Below are positions 34,132 through 42,651 of a stretch of DNA of 64,000 nt, piece by piece. The DNA lies in contig OY970387.1 in NCBI GenBank assembly GCA_963719485.1, positions 2,666,001-2,730,000 of the forward strand, in the 5' to 3' direction. The position numbers were made by a program, and so were the translations under genes. The stretch comes from Bog-473 sp963719485. GTDB lineage: Bacteria > Actinomycetota > Acidimicrobiia > Acidimicrobiales > RAAP-2. Numbering within the stretch: position 1 is the stretch's first letter; each line of letters starts with the position of its first letter. Below the pieces are notes generated by a model that made no database searches, was not told the DNA's origin, and saw nothing but the letters and a program-made list of their open reading frames with translations.

Positions 34132-35003
34132 TCAGCAGCGCGCTGCGGCGTCCCGGCAGGCCTCGAGGCCGTCGAAGGCCCCGGCCACGTCGTCCGGGGT
34201 GAACGCGAAGAAGAGCGCGGCCACCGCGTCGGCGCCGGCCTCGGCGTAGCGCTCCACCCATTCGGGCGTCAGTTGGTTGAAGTAGGGGCACACCGTGATG
34301 CGCAGCTGGTCGCGGGTGCGCCCGGCCTCGGCCAGCTCTTCGTCGAGCGCGGCCAGGCCGGCCGCGAGCTCGTCGGGTGACCGGTTGAAGGTGTGCCAGC
34401 CCTGCCCCAGGCGCGCCGCCCGGCGCAGCGCGGCCGGCGTCTCGCCTCCGATGTGGATGGGGGGCGGCTGCTGCACCGGTTTGGGGTACATCTCGCACGC
34501 GGGCAGGTCGTAGACCTCGCCGTGGAAGGAGGACGTGTCGTCGAGCCAGAGCGTGCGGAGCACCTCGAGGTACTCGTCGGTGCGGCGGCCCCGGCGTTCC
34601 CAGGGCACGTTCAGCGCGTCGAACTCCTCCTTGAGCCAACCGACACCGACGCCGAGGTCGACCCGCCCGCCCGAGAGCCAGTCGAGCGAGCTGACCTCCT
34701 TGGCGGTGTAGACGGGGTTGCGCTGGGGGAGGAGCAGCATGGCCGTGCCGAGCCGGACCGTGGATGTCCGCGCCGCCAGGTAGGTCAGGGTGACCATCGG
34801 CTCGAGCAGGCCGCTGCCCGACGGGGCCGGGATGCGCCCGTCCTCGGCGTAGGGGTAGTGGCTCTCGTACTGCTCGAAGAGCACCACGTGCTCACCGACC
34901 CAGATCGTCGCGATGCCGCGGTCCCGGCCCCTTCGGCCACGGCGTCGAGCAGCGCGGCGGTGGTCATCGGGCTCGCCGTCGGCATCCAGAGGTCGAACTT
35001 CAC
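34132..35003 (-). pseudogene. LLM-class F420-type oxidoreductase with a frameshift
   Basis: Two frames together make about 290 residues of a luciferase-like monooxygenase. The first runs from ATG 35003 (MKFDLWMPTASPMTTAALLD) to about residue 27. The second starts near GIATIWVGEHVVLFEQYESH and continues to the stop at 34132 with SGGRVDLGVGVGWLKEEFDA and PPIHIGGETPAALRRAARLG. They join if one base is added near 34923-34931, in a GC run. The gene is either a real disruption or a sequencing error. Last gene of the P450-TetR unit, 1 base after the TetR stop. Confidence 0.8.
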
Positions 35004-35004
35004 G

Positions 35005-35631
35005 TCACGCTCCCAGTCCCCGGCACACGAACGTGCAGATCTCGTCGGCGAACCGGGCGACCGGGATCGGTGCAGGCTCGCCTGCCCGGACGGACAGCGC
35101 GCCGTAGATCTGCTGGCCCACGAGCACCACGGCGCGCTCGGGATTGAGGTCCGACCGGAAGTCCCCGGTCGCGATGCCCGCCACGACGAGGTCCTCGAGG
35201 ACGCGGATCATGTCGAGGCCGATCATCATGAGCGCGCCGCCCACGGCCTCCGAACCGGCGGCGGTGGTGGTCGACTGGACTGCCATCGCGAGGCGGAAGA
35301 AGGCCGGGCTCTCGTCGATCCGCTCCAGCACGCCGACGATGAGCCCGCGCAGCCGCTCGACCGGCGTCGCGCCGTCGTCCTGCGCGAGTGCGATGGTCTC
35401 CTGCAGGCGGTCGTACATGGACTGCACGCAGGCCCGCAGGAGCTCGTCCCGGTTGGCGAAGTAGACGTAGACGGTCGAGCGGGCCACCCCGGCCTGGGCG
35501 GCGATCTCGTCCATGGAGACGTCGGTGGACCCGCGCTCGCCGAAGAGCCGGCGCGCGGTGTCGATGATCTGGTCCCGCCGGAAGTCACGGATGACGTCCT
35601 TGAGCGCGTCGGGAGCGCGCCGCGCCGCCAT
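35005..35631 (-). CDS. TetR/AcrR-family transcriptional regulator
   Basis: 208 residues. The N-terminal HTH is visible: QIIDTARRLFGERGSTDVSM and DEIAAQAGVARSTVYVYFAN with DELL. The C-terminus is helical and ligand binding. The gene follows the P450 gene by 21 bases and precedes the LLM gene by 1 base, all on one strand. It likely represses the unit through the palindrome at 36910-36930 before the P450 start, induced by a P450 substrate or product. This is inferred from neighbourhood. Confidence 0.93.
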   Translation of the reverse strand: MAARRAPDALKDVIRDFRRDQIIDTARRLFGERGSTDVSMDEIAAQAGVARSTVYVYFANRDELLRACVQSMYDRLQETIALAQDDGATPVERLRGLIVGVLERIDESPAFFRLAMAVQSTTTAAGSEAVGGALMMIGLDMIRVLEDLVVAGIATGDFRSDLNPERAVVLVGQQIYGALSVRAGEPAPIPVARFADEICTFVCRGLGA

Positions 35632-35652
35632 GCCCGTCCTCAGCCCACCGGC

Positions 35653-36888
35653 TCAGGAGCCGATGCGGGCGGAAGGGGTGAACGCCACGGGCAGGTGCTT
35701 GACGCCATTGATGAACTGGGACTGTAGGCGCTGCACCGCACCGTCCTGGCGAATGTCGGGCACGCGGTCCAAGAGGTGTTCGAACATGACCCGGATCTCC
35801 ATCCGGGCCAGGTTGGCCCCGAGGCAGAAGTGAGGGCCTCCACCGCCGAATGCGATGTGGGGATTGGGATCGCGCCCCACGTCGAACGAGTCGGGGTCCG
35901 TGAAGACGTCCTCGTCCCGGTTGGCCGACGCGTGGAAGAAGACGACCTTGTCCCCGGCGGCGAGGGTGGTGTTGCTGAGCTCGACGTCGCACATGGCGGT
36001 GCGACGGAAGTTCATGACGGGCGTGACGAAGCGCAGCATCTCCTCGACGGCGGTCGGCAGGAGGCTGCGGTCTGCCAGGAGGCGCTGCCACTGCGCGGGG
36101 TTCTGGAAGAAGGCGTGCATGGCGCCGGACATGAGGTTGCGGGTGGTCTCGTTCCCGGCGACGGTCAGGAGCAGGAAGAAGAGCTCGAGCTCCAGGTCGC
36201 TCAGCCGTTCGCCCTCGACCTCGACGCCCGTGAGCACGCTCATCAGGTCGGCGTGCGGGTCGATCCGCTTCTTCCCGAAGAGCTCGGCGGCGTAGGCGTA
36301 GAGCTCCATGGCGGCGGTCAGGGCCATCTCGGCTTCGGCCTGGTACTCGGGGTCCGCATTGCCGACCATCCGGTTGGACCAGTCGAACATGCGGTGGCGG
36401 TCCTCGTGCGGCACCCCGAGGAGCTCTGCGATGACCCGGAGAGGAAGCTCGGCCGACATCTGGGTGACGAAGTCGGCCTCCCCCTTCTCGATCACCTCGT
36501 CGATGATGGCGTCTGAGGAGCGGTGGATGCTCTCCTCGAGGTCGCGCACCATGCGGGGGGTGAATCCCTTGTTGACCAGGCGCCGGTAGCGGGTGTGCAG
36601 CGGCGGGTCCATGTTGAGCATCATCAGGCTCTGCTGGGCGACCTCGTCCGCGCCGAGCTCGAAGGGCATGGTCCCCTGGGCGGCGGAGCTGAAGCGTTCG
36701 TAGTCCCGGTTCACGGTGACGCAGTCCTCGTAGCGGGTGACCGCCCAGAAGCCGGGGCCGCCGGGCTCGTCCTGCCAGTGGACGGGGTCGTGGCGGCGCA
36801 GATGGGCCAGCCAGGCGTGGGGGACGCCGGTCACGTAGGACTGCGAATCCGAAAGGTCTACTGGGGTCACGCCCGCCAGAGTGCTCAT
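35653..36888 (-). CDS. cytochrome P450
   Basis: 411 residues, soluble bacterial class. The I-helix oxygen motif AGNETTRN, the E-x-x-R pair in VEEMLRFVTP, and the heme-ligand motif FGGGGPHFCLGANLARME with the Cys thiolate are intact. Sequence style resembles the CYP124/CYP125/CYP142 region of actinobacterial P450s, which hydroxylate sterol or branched lipid side chains, but the subfamily is not certain. ATG 36888 has a GAGGAG ribosome binding site. The operator at 36910-36930 suggests control by the adjacent TetR. Confidence 0.93.
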   Translation of the reverse strand: MSTLAGVTPVDLSDSQSYVTGVPHAWLAHLRRHDPVHWQDEPGGPGFWAVTRYEDCVTVNRDYERFSSAAQGTMPFELGADEVAQQSLMMLNMDPPLHTRYRRLVNKGFTPRMVRDLEESIHRSSDAIIDEVIEKGEADFVTQMSAELPLRVIAELLGVPHEDRHRMFDWSNRMVGNADPEYQAEAEMALTAAMELYAYAAELFGKKRIDPHADLMSVLTGVEVEGERLSDLELELFFLLLTVAGNETTRNLMSGAMHAFFQNPAQWQRLLADRSLLPTAVEEMLRFVTPVMNFRRTAMCDVELSNTTLAAGDKVVFFHASANRDEDVFTDPDSFDVGRDPNPHIAFGGGGPHFCLGANLARMEIRVMFEHLLDRVPDIRQDGAVQRLQSQFINGVKHLPVAFTPSARIGS

Positions 36889-36909
36889 GATGTGACAACT
36901 CCTCTGATC

Positions 36910-36930
36910 TATCGGACATACTGTCCGATA
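36910..36930. promoter_or_regulatory. perfect palindromic operator upstream of P450
   Basis: Arms TATCGGACA (36910-36918) and TGTCCGATA (36922-36930) are exact inverted repeats around a 3-base centre (TAC). It lies 22 bases before the P450 start codon. Shape and length suit a TetR dimer, most likely the neighbouring TetR (35005-35631). Confidence 0.65.
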
Positions 36931-36997
36931 GCCCGGATGTTAAGTCCGGCCGGCCCGCCCGTCAACGCATGGAGGTCGCGTCAGCCCTCCGGCAGGT

Positions 36998-37327
36998 TCA
37001 CTCGGGAGGTCGGTCGACTGCGGTCCTGGGCACGATGGCGACCGATTTCGTCGGATCCTCGGGATCGAGGATGACCTGGAGTCGCTGATCCGCGTCCGGG
37101 GGTTCGCCCGGCACCTCGGCGACGATGGCGATCTCGTGTGCGGGCGGGGCGAAGACCGCCTGGAGACCCCGGGCCAGACCGGTGCCGACCGCACCCAGGG
37201 CCGACTCGCGCCGCCAGCTGTCGAAGCCCCCGGCGTTCTCCTCCTCGATCGCTGTCTCCGCGCCGTCGTCGTCTCGTTCTTCGACCGGGATGCCTTCGAC
37301 GGCTTCGGCGTCGCCATGCGCTTCCAT
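36998..37327 (-). CDS. hypothetical acidic protein
   Basis: 109 residues from ATG 37327, with a GAGGAT-type ribosome binding site. The first 45 residues are acidic and disordered-looking (GIPVEERDDDGAETAIEEEN). The rest (ESALGAVGTGLARGLQAVFA and DADQRLQVILDPEDPTKSVA) looks ordered and is typical of an uncharacterised actinobacterial protein. No catalytic motif. Upstream extension (to 37435) overlaps the next gene and is not used. Confidence 0.55.
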   Translation of the reverse strand: MEAHGDAEAVEGIPVEERDDDGAETAIEEENAGGFDSWRRESALGAVGTGLARGLQAVFAPPAHEIAIVAEVPGEPPDADQRLQVILDPEDPTKSVAIVPRTAVDRPPE

Positions 37328-37364
37328 CAGCCCATCCTCGCAGGGATCGTTGTGGTCGCGACCC

Positions 37365-37625
37365 TCAGGTCCGAACGCCCGGCGAGGATGTGCCGCGGCG
37401 CGGGTTTCCCATATGCCACGCCGAGCAGACGTCACAGCAGTAGACGTCGAGCTCCACCCCCGATTCCTGTCGGCGCACGGACGCCGCGGTCAACGCGTCG
37501 CGTTGGCTCGCGTACGCCGCCTTCGGGAGGCCGTCGGCGCGCCAGTGTGATCCGAGGCCGGCGATCCGGTGATCGTCGTCGCGCTGCTTGCCCTGGCCCG
37601 TGTGGGCCCTCTTCCGACGCGGCAT
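37365..37625 (-). CDS. small zinc-ribbon-like protein
   Basis: 86 residues from ATG 37625. The N-terminus is basic (MPRRKRAHTGQGKQRDDDHR). Near the C-terminus, YCCDVCSAWHMGN contains Cys-x-x-Cys followed by Trp-His. This pattern matches small proteins with a zinc-ribbon-like CxxC...WH motif in actinobacteria and their phages. Metal binding is likely, function unknown. Confidence 0.6.
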   Translation of the reverse strand: MPRRKRAHTGQGKQRDDDHRIAGLGSHWRADGLPKAAYASQRDALTAASVRRQESGVELDVYCCDVCSAWHMGNPRRGTSSPGVRT

Positions 37626-37950
37626 CAAGCCATTCTGGTGGAGGGCGGTGCCCCCGAGCGGAGCATCGCGGCGGTGGTGGACGAACTGGCCCCGACGCGA
37701 CCTGGACTCGACAGAGGGGGAAAGGGGTCAAATCCGGCGCGCCGGGACCATTCCAGCGTACCCGTCGTCCTTCCGGGCAAACACGTGATTCGGTGTGATT
37801 GCACCGGATCAGCGCGCGACGCGAACCGCCGTCTGGCCTGGCCTTCCTGTCCGGAGATGCCTCGAGCGCCGCCGTTCTTCCGGCATCTGACCGCGAATGG
37901 GCAGGAGGCGGTCTTGGTGAGCCGCCGAGAGCTCTGCCACCATCTCTGTC
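37626..37950. other. 325-base gap before the Lsr2 gene
   Basis: No protein-like frame with a plausible start is seen on either strand. The stretch contains the promoter regions of the small zinc-ribbon gene and of the Lsr2 gene. No terminator or palindrome is obvious. Confidence 0.4.
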
Positions 37951-38298
37951 ATGGCAAAGACCGTGATAGTCAAGCTGACCGACGACATGGATGGCGGGGA
38001 CGCCGACGAGACCATCCAGTTCGCCCTCGACGGCACGACCTACGAGATCGACCTGAGTACGGCCAACGCGTCGAAGCTTCGCGGGGCGCTCCAGCCGTAC
38101 ATGGAGAAGGGACGGGCCCGCGGCGACCACGGGCGATCGCGGTCCTCCGGGCCCGGCGCCGCTCCGGCCGAGAGGAGCCTCTACTCCCAGCTGAGCGCCG
38201 ACGAGAAGGCTCGCTTCCGATCCTGGGCGAACATGGCGACGGCGCGACGGATCAGTGACGCACGGATAAAGAGCTGGGTGGCGGCCGGGAAGCCCTGA
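37951..38298 (+). CDS. Lsr2-family nucleoid-associated protein, AT-hook altered
   Basis: 115 residues, the size of Lsr2, a DNA-bridging xenogeneic silencer of actinobacteria. The N-terminal dimerisation domain is recognisable (KTVIVKLTDDMDGGDADETI, then ALDGTTYEIDLSTANASKLR). The middle linker is basic. The C-terminal DNA-binding domain aligns with canonical Lsr2 to RSWANMATARRISDARIKSW, but the Arg-Gly-Arg minor-groove hook is missing: the aligned segment reads SDARI where relatives have S-D/A-RGRI. DNA binding may be weaker or of different specificity. Confidence 0.88.
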   Translation: MAKTVIVKLTDDMDGGDADETIQFALDGTTYEIDLSTANASKLRGALQPYMEKGRARGDHGRSRSSGPGAAPAERSLYSQLSADEKARFRSWANMATARRISDARIKSWVAAGKP

Positions 38299-38336
38299 CC
38301 GGGTCCTGCCGGCTCGCCCATACGGGGAGCCGAGGG

Positions 38337-38681
38337 TTAGGCCAGACTGAGGATCCCATAGGTGTTGCAGAGCCCCATGAGATCGATCAGCAGGAAGGCC
38401 GAGACCACGGCGATGACGAATGGCGTCTTCCAGCGACTGCCTCCCCGGCGTGCCACCGGGGGCATGTACCACAGGGGCAGTGACGCGCCCATCTGGGCCA
38501 GGTGGATCCCGATCGGCACCGCCCCTTCCGCGATCGGTGCGTCCGGGTCGGCGGCCAGAGCCAGGGCGGTGAGCTCGGCGTCGGTCAGGTCTCTGCCGGT
38601 CAGGTCTCTGCCGGTCAGGTCTCTGCCGGTCAGGTCTCTGCCGGTCAGGTCTGTGCCGGGATCCACGCTCTGCACCGTCAT
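38337..38681 (-). CDS. hypothetical membrane protein with a pentapeptide-repeat insert
   Basis: 114 residues from ATG 38681. The first third holds the repeat (TGRDL) about five times, coded by the 15-base tandem at 38583-38657. The middle region is acidic and the C-terminus has one transmembrane helix (TPFVIAVVSAFLLIDLMGLC). The signal IGIHLAQMGASLPLWYMPP precedes it. Family unknown; upstream codons to 38858 overlap the next gene and are not used. Confidence 0.55.
   Translation of the reverse strand: MTVQSVDPGTDLTGRDLTGRDLTGRDLTGRDLTDAELTALALAADPDAPIAEGAVPIGIHLAQMGASLPLWYMPPVARRGGSRWKTPFVIAVVSAFLLIDLMGLCNTYGILSLA
38583..38657. repeat. 15-base tandem repeat, five units
   Basis: GGTCAGGTCTCTGCC occurs four times in tandem, followed by a fifth copy with one change (CTGTGCC). 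It lies inside the gene at 38337-38681 and, in that gene's frame, encodes the pentapeptide TGRDL. Such a unit can expand or contract by slippage without breaking the frame. Confidence 0.8.
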
Positions 38682-38742
38682 GCCAGCCAAGCTACCTGTC
38701 TGAACCAGGGCAGGCACGACGGACTCATCGGAGGTGATGAGG

Positions 38743-39495
38743 ATGGCCGAGGAAGAGCCGCAGACGGCGCAGCCGGTGGTGGTGTCCGAGCCTGACGTTG
38801 CTGTGGGCGGGACCGGAGGAAGCCCGAAGGCACCCGGGTGGTACCCGAGCCGCACCAATCCGAGCGACCAGACCTACTGGGACGGCCAGAACTGGACGGG
38901 CAGGAGGCGGTGGACCGCCGGACAGGGATGGCTCGTTGCGGGCGACGCCCCGGAGGAGTTGGCCTCCCACGATGCGAACCCGCCCCAACCCGGGCCTCGC
39001 CTGTCGGGCAATCCCTACGCCTCCATGCCGACCTCCTCCAGGTCCAAGGCGACCGGCTTCACGTTGAACATGGGTGTTTTCCTGCTCCTGGTCAGCGGCA
39101 TCGCCCTGATGTACGGGTCCGTCGGGGCGTGGGTGCACGTCACCGGGAATGTGGGCGTCGCCGACCTGCACGTGTCCTTCAACGGCATCGATCCCGGAGT
39201 CTCGACCCTCATCGGCGTCAACGGCTGGGCGACGTTCATCGGCGGCACGCTGCTCGTCATCTTCGCCTGCTTCGAGATGACCTCGGAGGAGCTCCAGCTG
39301 TCGATCATCACGACCCTCATCGCCGCCGTGACGACGGTCTTCGCCGTCTACGACATGGTCCGCATCGTGCAGAAGATCTCGCAGGTGCCGTCCACCGCCG
39401 GTGCCACTGCCAGCGTCGGCTGGGGCTTGATCTGCGTGCTCAGTGCCGCCGTGCTCGCCACGCTCGTCGCGCTCGTCAGCTTGCTGCAGCGCTGA
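38743..39495 (+). CDS. DUF2510-domain membrane protein
   Basis: 250 residues from ATG 38743 (GGAGG about 8 bases upstream; an upstream GTG/ATG pair at 38734/38737 is the alternative). The N-terminal DUF2510 motif is visible: PGWYPSRTNPSDQTYWDGQN with NWTG. The rest has four hydrophobic segments (FLLLVSGIALMYGSVGAWVH; ATFIGGTLLVIFACF; SIITTLIAAVTTVFAVYD; LICVLSAAVLATLVALVSLL). It is a membrane protein; DUF2510 occurs at the N-terminus of many actinobacterial membrane proteins of unknown role. Confidence 0.87.
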   Translation: MAEEEPQTAQPVVVSEPDVAVGGTGGSPKAPGWYPSRTNPSDQTYWDGQNWTGRRRWTAGQGWLVAGDAPEELASHDANPPQPGPRLSGNPYASMPTSSRSKATGFTLNMGVFLLLVSGIALMYGSVGAWVHVTGNVGVADLHVSFNGIDPGVSTLIGVNGWATFIGGTLLVIFACFEMTSEELQLSIITTLIAAVTTVFAVYDMVRIVQKISQVPSTAGATASVGWGLICVLSAAVLATLVALVSLLQR

Positions 39496-39551
39496 CGTCG
39501 TCGGGCCAGCGACCGGTCGTATCGAACCGGCCGCCGGCCCTCGGAACTGAA

Positions 39552-41243
39552 CTACTGCGGGGGACCCGACGAGAGCTGCACGGTGGCCGTGTGGGTCTGA
39601 CCCGACCCGTCGGTCCAACCGATGCTCACCTTGTCGCCCGGGTGGTACACGCTGATGGCGGTGGTGAGGTCGTTGGCGGTACCGATCGTCTTGCCACCGA
39701 GGGTCGTGATGACGTCGCCGGCGGCCAGGCCGGCCTCTTGGGCGGGACCGTTGGTGACGACGCTGGCGATGGAGGCCCCGGAGACCGACGACCCGGTGTT
39801 GCCGGAGTTGCCTCCGAAGAAGCTACCGAAGCCGCCTCCGCTGCCACCGTTGCCGGAGTTGCCGGAGTTGCCGGAGTTGCCGGAGTTGTCACCCGCAGCA
39901 TTGATCTCGACACCCAGGAACGCGGTCTGACCGATGTGAACGGTGGACGAACCCGACCCGGCCTCGATCGCCCGGGCGATGGTGAGGGCGGCGTTGATCG
40001 GGATGGCGTAGCCCTGGTTCCCGGAGGACTGGTCGTTCGACTGGAACGAGAAGCCGGCGGAGGCCGCCGTGTCGATGCCGAGCACCTCGCCGGAGGTGTT
40101 GACAAGGGCGCCACCCGAGTCACCGGGCTGGATGTCGGCGTTGGTCTGAATGAGGCCGCTCAGCTGCTCTGAGGTGCCGTCACCCTCGTCGCTCGCCGTG
40201 ATCGACTGGTTGAGCGCAGTGATCGTTCCGCCGGCCGCGCTCGGTGTCCCACCGGTTCCGCCGGCGTTCCCGACACCCACCACCTGCTGGCCGACCGATG
40301 CGTTGGACGAGTTGGCGAGCGTCGCCGTCTGGAGGCCCGAGGCGTTGTGCAGCTGCAGGACCGCGATGTCCTTGGTGCGGTCGTATCCGACCACGCTGGC
40401 CGTGTACGTCTTGTGGTTGCCGACGTCGGTCACGCTGATGCTCGTCGCGCCGTCGATCACGTGGTTGTTGGTGAGGATGACGCCGTTGGACGAGAGCACA
40501 ATGCCCGTCCCGGCGGCCTGCTCCTGCTGGAATCCGAGCGTCGTGTTGATGTCGACGAGGCCCGGGTCGACCTTCGACGCGATGGCGTCCGCGTCGCTCG
40601 ACCCGGACGAGTTGGACGAGCCCGAGTTGCCGTTCGCGGCGTTGCCCGATCCACCGAAGGCTCCCCCGAACGGGGAACCGTTGCCGAACGGGTTGCCCGA
40701 CGACCCCGAGCCGCCCCCGTTACCCGAAGGCACCCGACCGCTGCCCGACGATGGAGCGAGCGCCTGGGTGCTCGGGCCGTTGTTCGTGGTGGCGTGACCG
40801 ATGCCGATGCCTGCGCCCAGGACGGCGACCGCGGCGGCACCGGCCAGGAGGCCGTTGCGGATGCGGTGATGGGTGCTCCCAGCCGCGGCGGCGGGGGCCG
40901 GCGGCGCGGGCCACATCGGGGCGCCGGGGTCGGTGGGCGGCGGGCCGCCGAGCGGGGACGCGGGTGCGTCACCGAGCATGGGATTGCCGGCCAAGGCGCC
41001 CATGGCGTAGGTGCCCTGGGGGGGCGTCGTGCCTGAACCCTGCGGGACACCCAGCGGTGGCGTGTCGGGCTGGGGGAGGGGGAGCGGCTCCTCGGCGGCC
41101 GGGGCAGAGGCAGCCGGCATCGGGATGGGCGCCGCACTCGTCGTCTCCGGCACCTCGGTCGGCGTGGTGTCTGTCGGCGGGGTGTCCGACGGCGTGCCGT
41201 CCACGGCTTCCCCGGTGGTCTGGTCGTTCTGGTCCTCGGTCAT
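39552..41243 (-). CDS. HtrA/DegP-like S1C serine protease with PDZ domain
   Basis: 563 residues. A long Pro/Thr/Ala-rich cytoplasmic segment (1-125) leads to one transmembrane helix (NGLLAGAAAVAVLGAGIGIG, about 130-149). The protease catalytic triad is intact: His in LTNNHVIDG, Asp in YDRTKDIAVL, Ser in QPGDSGGAL. A PDZ domain closes the protein (ASIASVVTNGPAQEAGLAAG). Gly/Asn/Ser-rich repeats separate domains, one being a 9-base tandem in DNA (39850-39885). It is likely an extracytoplasmic quality-control protease. Confidence 0.94.
   Translation of the reverse strand: MTEDQNDQTTGEAVDGTPSDTPPTDTTPTEVPETTSAAPIPMPAASAPAAEEPLPLPQPDTPPLGVPQGSGTTPPQGTYAMGALAGNPMLGDAPASPLGGPPPTDPGAPMWPAPPAPAAAAGSTHHRIRNGLLAGAAAVAVLGAGIGIGHATTNNGPSTQALAPSSGSGRVPSGNGGGSGSSGNPFGNGSPFGGAFGGSGNAANGNSGSSNSSGSSDADAIASKVDPGLVDINTTLGFQQEQAAGTGIVLSSNGVILTNNHVIDGATSISVTDVGNHKTYTASVVGYDRTKDIAVLQLHNASGLQTATLANSSNASVGQQVVGVGNAGGTGGTPSAAGGTITALNQSITASDEGDGTSEQLSGLIQTNADIQPGDSGGALVNTSGEVLGIDTAASAGFSFQSNDQSSGNQGYAIPINAALTIARAIEAGSGSSTVHIGQTAFLGVEINAAGDNSGNSGNSGNSGNGGSGGGFGSFFGGNSGNTGSSVSGASIASVVTNGPAQEAGLAAGDVITTLGGKTIGTANDLTTAISVYHPGDKVSIGWTDGSGQTHTATVQLSSGPPQ
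39850..39885. repeat. 9-base tandem repeat (TTGCCGGAG x4) in the HtrA gene
   Basis: Four units of TTGCCGGAG start at 39850 and encode the repeat Asn-Ser-Gly in the linker within the PDZ region. Units are identical, suggesting slippage-driven length change without frame disruption. Confidence 0.75.
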
Positions 41244-41506
41244 GTCTGCGGTCCTCCGTCTGAGCTCGGGCGGCCCGAGTTCTCCACGGCTTCCATTGGA
41301 CAGGTCAGGTCTGTACGCCAGGTCAGAGAAACCTATGACCGGGATAAATGTTGTCTGTGCGGGCCCGATACCGGTGGAATCCCGCGTCAGCCCCGGCGAA
41401 CTCGCGCCGGAGACGTCCCGGACGGGACGGGCACCATCGGACGAAGCTGGTCGGGTCTACGCTTGCACCCGACCACGTGCAGCACTGCCTGAACCATGGA
41501 GGGCCC

Positions 41507-42637
41507 ATGGAAACCGGAATCTTCGACGCGGACAGCCACCTCATGGAGACGCCCGAGTGGCTCGGAGCGTACGCCGACGCGGGGCTCCGCGAGCGTCTGG
41601 GAACGCTCGGCCTGGAGGGGGCGGGAGCCGGAGCGTCCGAGCTCATGGCCAGCCTGCCCGAGCTCTGGGAGACCCACCGTCACCAGGACATCGGGCCTGA
41701 GGTCATCAAGGGCCCGAAAGGGTGGATGGCGCCGGGCGCACTCGACACGGAGGTGCGCTCCAGGGTGCTCGACGCGCTGGAGATCGACGTCCAGCTCGTC
41801 TTCCCGACGTTCGCCCTGGCCCACTTCTCGCGCAGCAAGGATCCCGAGGTGCTCTACGGCGGCACCGAGGCCCTCAACCGGGCCATGACCGCCTTCTGCG
41901 CCCCGGACCCACGGCTCAAGGCGGTCGGCTACCTCCCCCTCGACGACCCGGAGCGGGCCCGCCGGACCCTGGAAGAGGCGCTCGAGGCCGGTGTGGCGGC
42001 GGTCTGGGTGCCCTCCGACGCACCGGGTGACTTCTCTCCCACCCATGTGGACTTGGAACCCGTGTGGGCCCGCCTGGCCGAGGCCGGGGTGCCCTTCGTG
42101 CTCCACGTGGGAGGGGGGAAGCTCCTGCCCAAGGCATTCCACAACAACGGCCGCCCCCGCCCGAAGGACTGGCTCGGCGGCGGTGAGAACCTGCGCTCCA
42201 AGGACTTCCCGGTCGTCCATCATTCGCCGGAGCGCTTCCTCGCCTGCATGGCGCTCGACGGGGTCTTCGAACGTCACCCGGCGCTCCGGGGGGCCGCCAT
42301 TGAGCTCGGGGCGAGCTGGGTCCCCGGCCTTCTCCGCAACGTCGACCACGCGCTGCGCTCGTTCTCCAAATTCGAGCCGGCGCTCCAGGAGCTGACGCTG
42401 CTTCCCTCGGAGTACCTGCGCCGCCAGGTGCGCTTCACGCCGTTCCCGTTCGAGGACACGGCCTGGCTGCTGGAGCAGTGCGGTCCGGACCTGTTCATGT
42501 TCTCGACCGACTACCCGCATCCCGAAGGTGGCAGGCGGCCGTTCGAGGCCTTCGGTGATGCCGTGGCCGGATTCGACGACTCCACCCGGGAGCGTTTCTT
42601 CTGGCGCAACGGGGCCGAGCTCCTCGGCCTGGCCTGA
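41507..42637 (+). CDS. amidohydrolase family protein (metal-dependent hydrolase)
   Basis: 376 residues from ATG 41507, with a GGAGGG ribosome binding site. The amidohydrolase/decarboxylase TIM-barrel motif begins FDADSHLMETPEW (D-x-D-x-H). Metal ligands follow in VLHVGGGK and FSTDYPHPEG, typical of ACMSD-like amidohydrolase-2 enzymes. It may decarboxylate or hydrolyse a ring or amide substrate; the exact reaction is unknown. The TauD-type gene follows after 14 bases, indicating an operon. Confidence 0.88.
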   Translation: METGIFDADSHLMETPEWLGAYADAGLRERLGTLGLEGAGAGASELMASLPELWETHRHQDIGPEVIKGPKGWMAPGALDTEVRSRVLDALEIDVQLVFPTFALAHFSRSKDPEVLYGGTEALNRAMTAFCAPDPRLKAVGYLPLDDPERARRTLEEALEAGVAAVWVPSDAPGDFSPTHVDLEPVWARLAEAGVPFVLHVGGGKLLPKAFHNNGRPRPKDWLGGGENLRSKDFPVVHHSPERFLACMALDGVFERHPALRGAAIELGASWVPGLLRNVDHALRSFSKFEPALQELTLLPSEYLRRQVRFTPFPFEDTAWLLEQCGPDLFMFSTDYPHPEGGRRPFEAFGDAVAGFDDSTRERFFWRNGAELLGLA

Positions 42638-42651
42638 GCGCGGGCAACAGG

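Noticed and set aside
38583..38657. Regular direct repeat that could suggest a CRISPR array
   Set aside because: Units are 15 bases, in direct contact without spacers, and lie in a coding frame.
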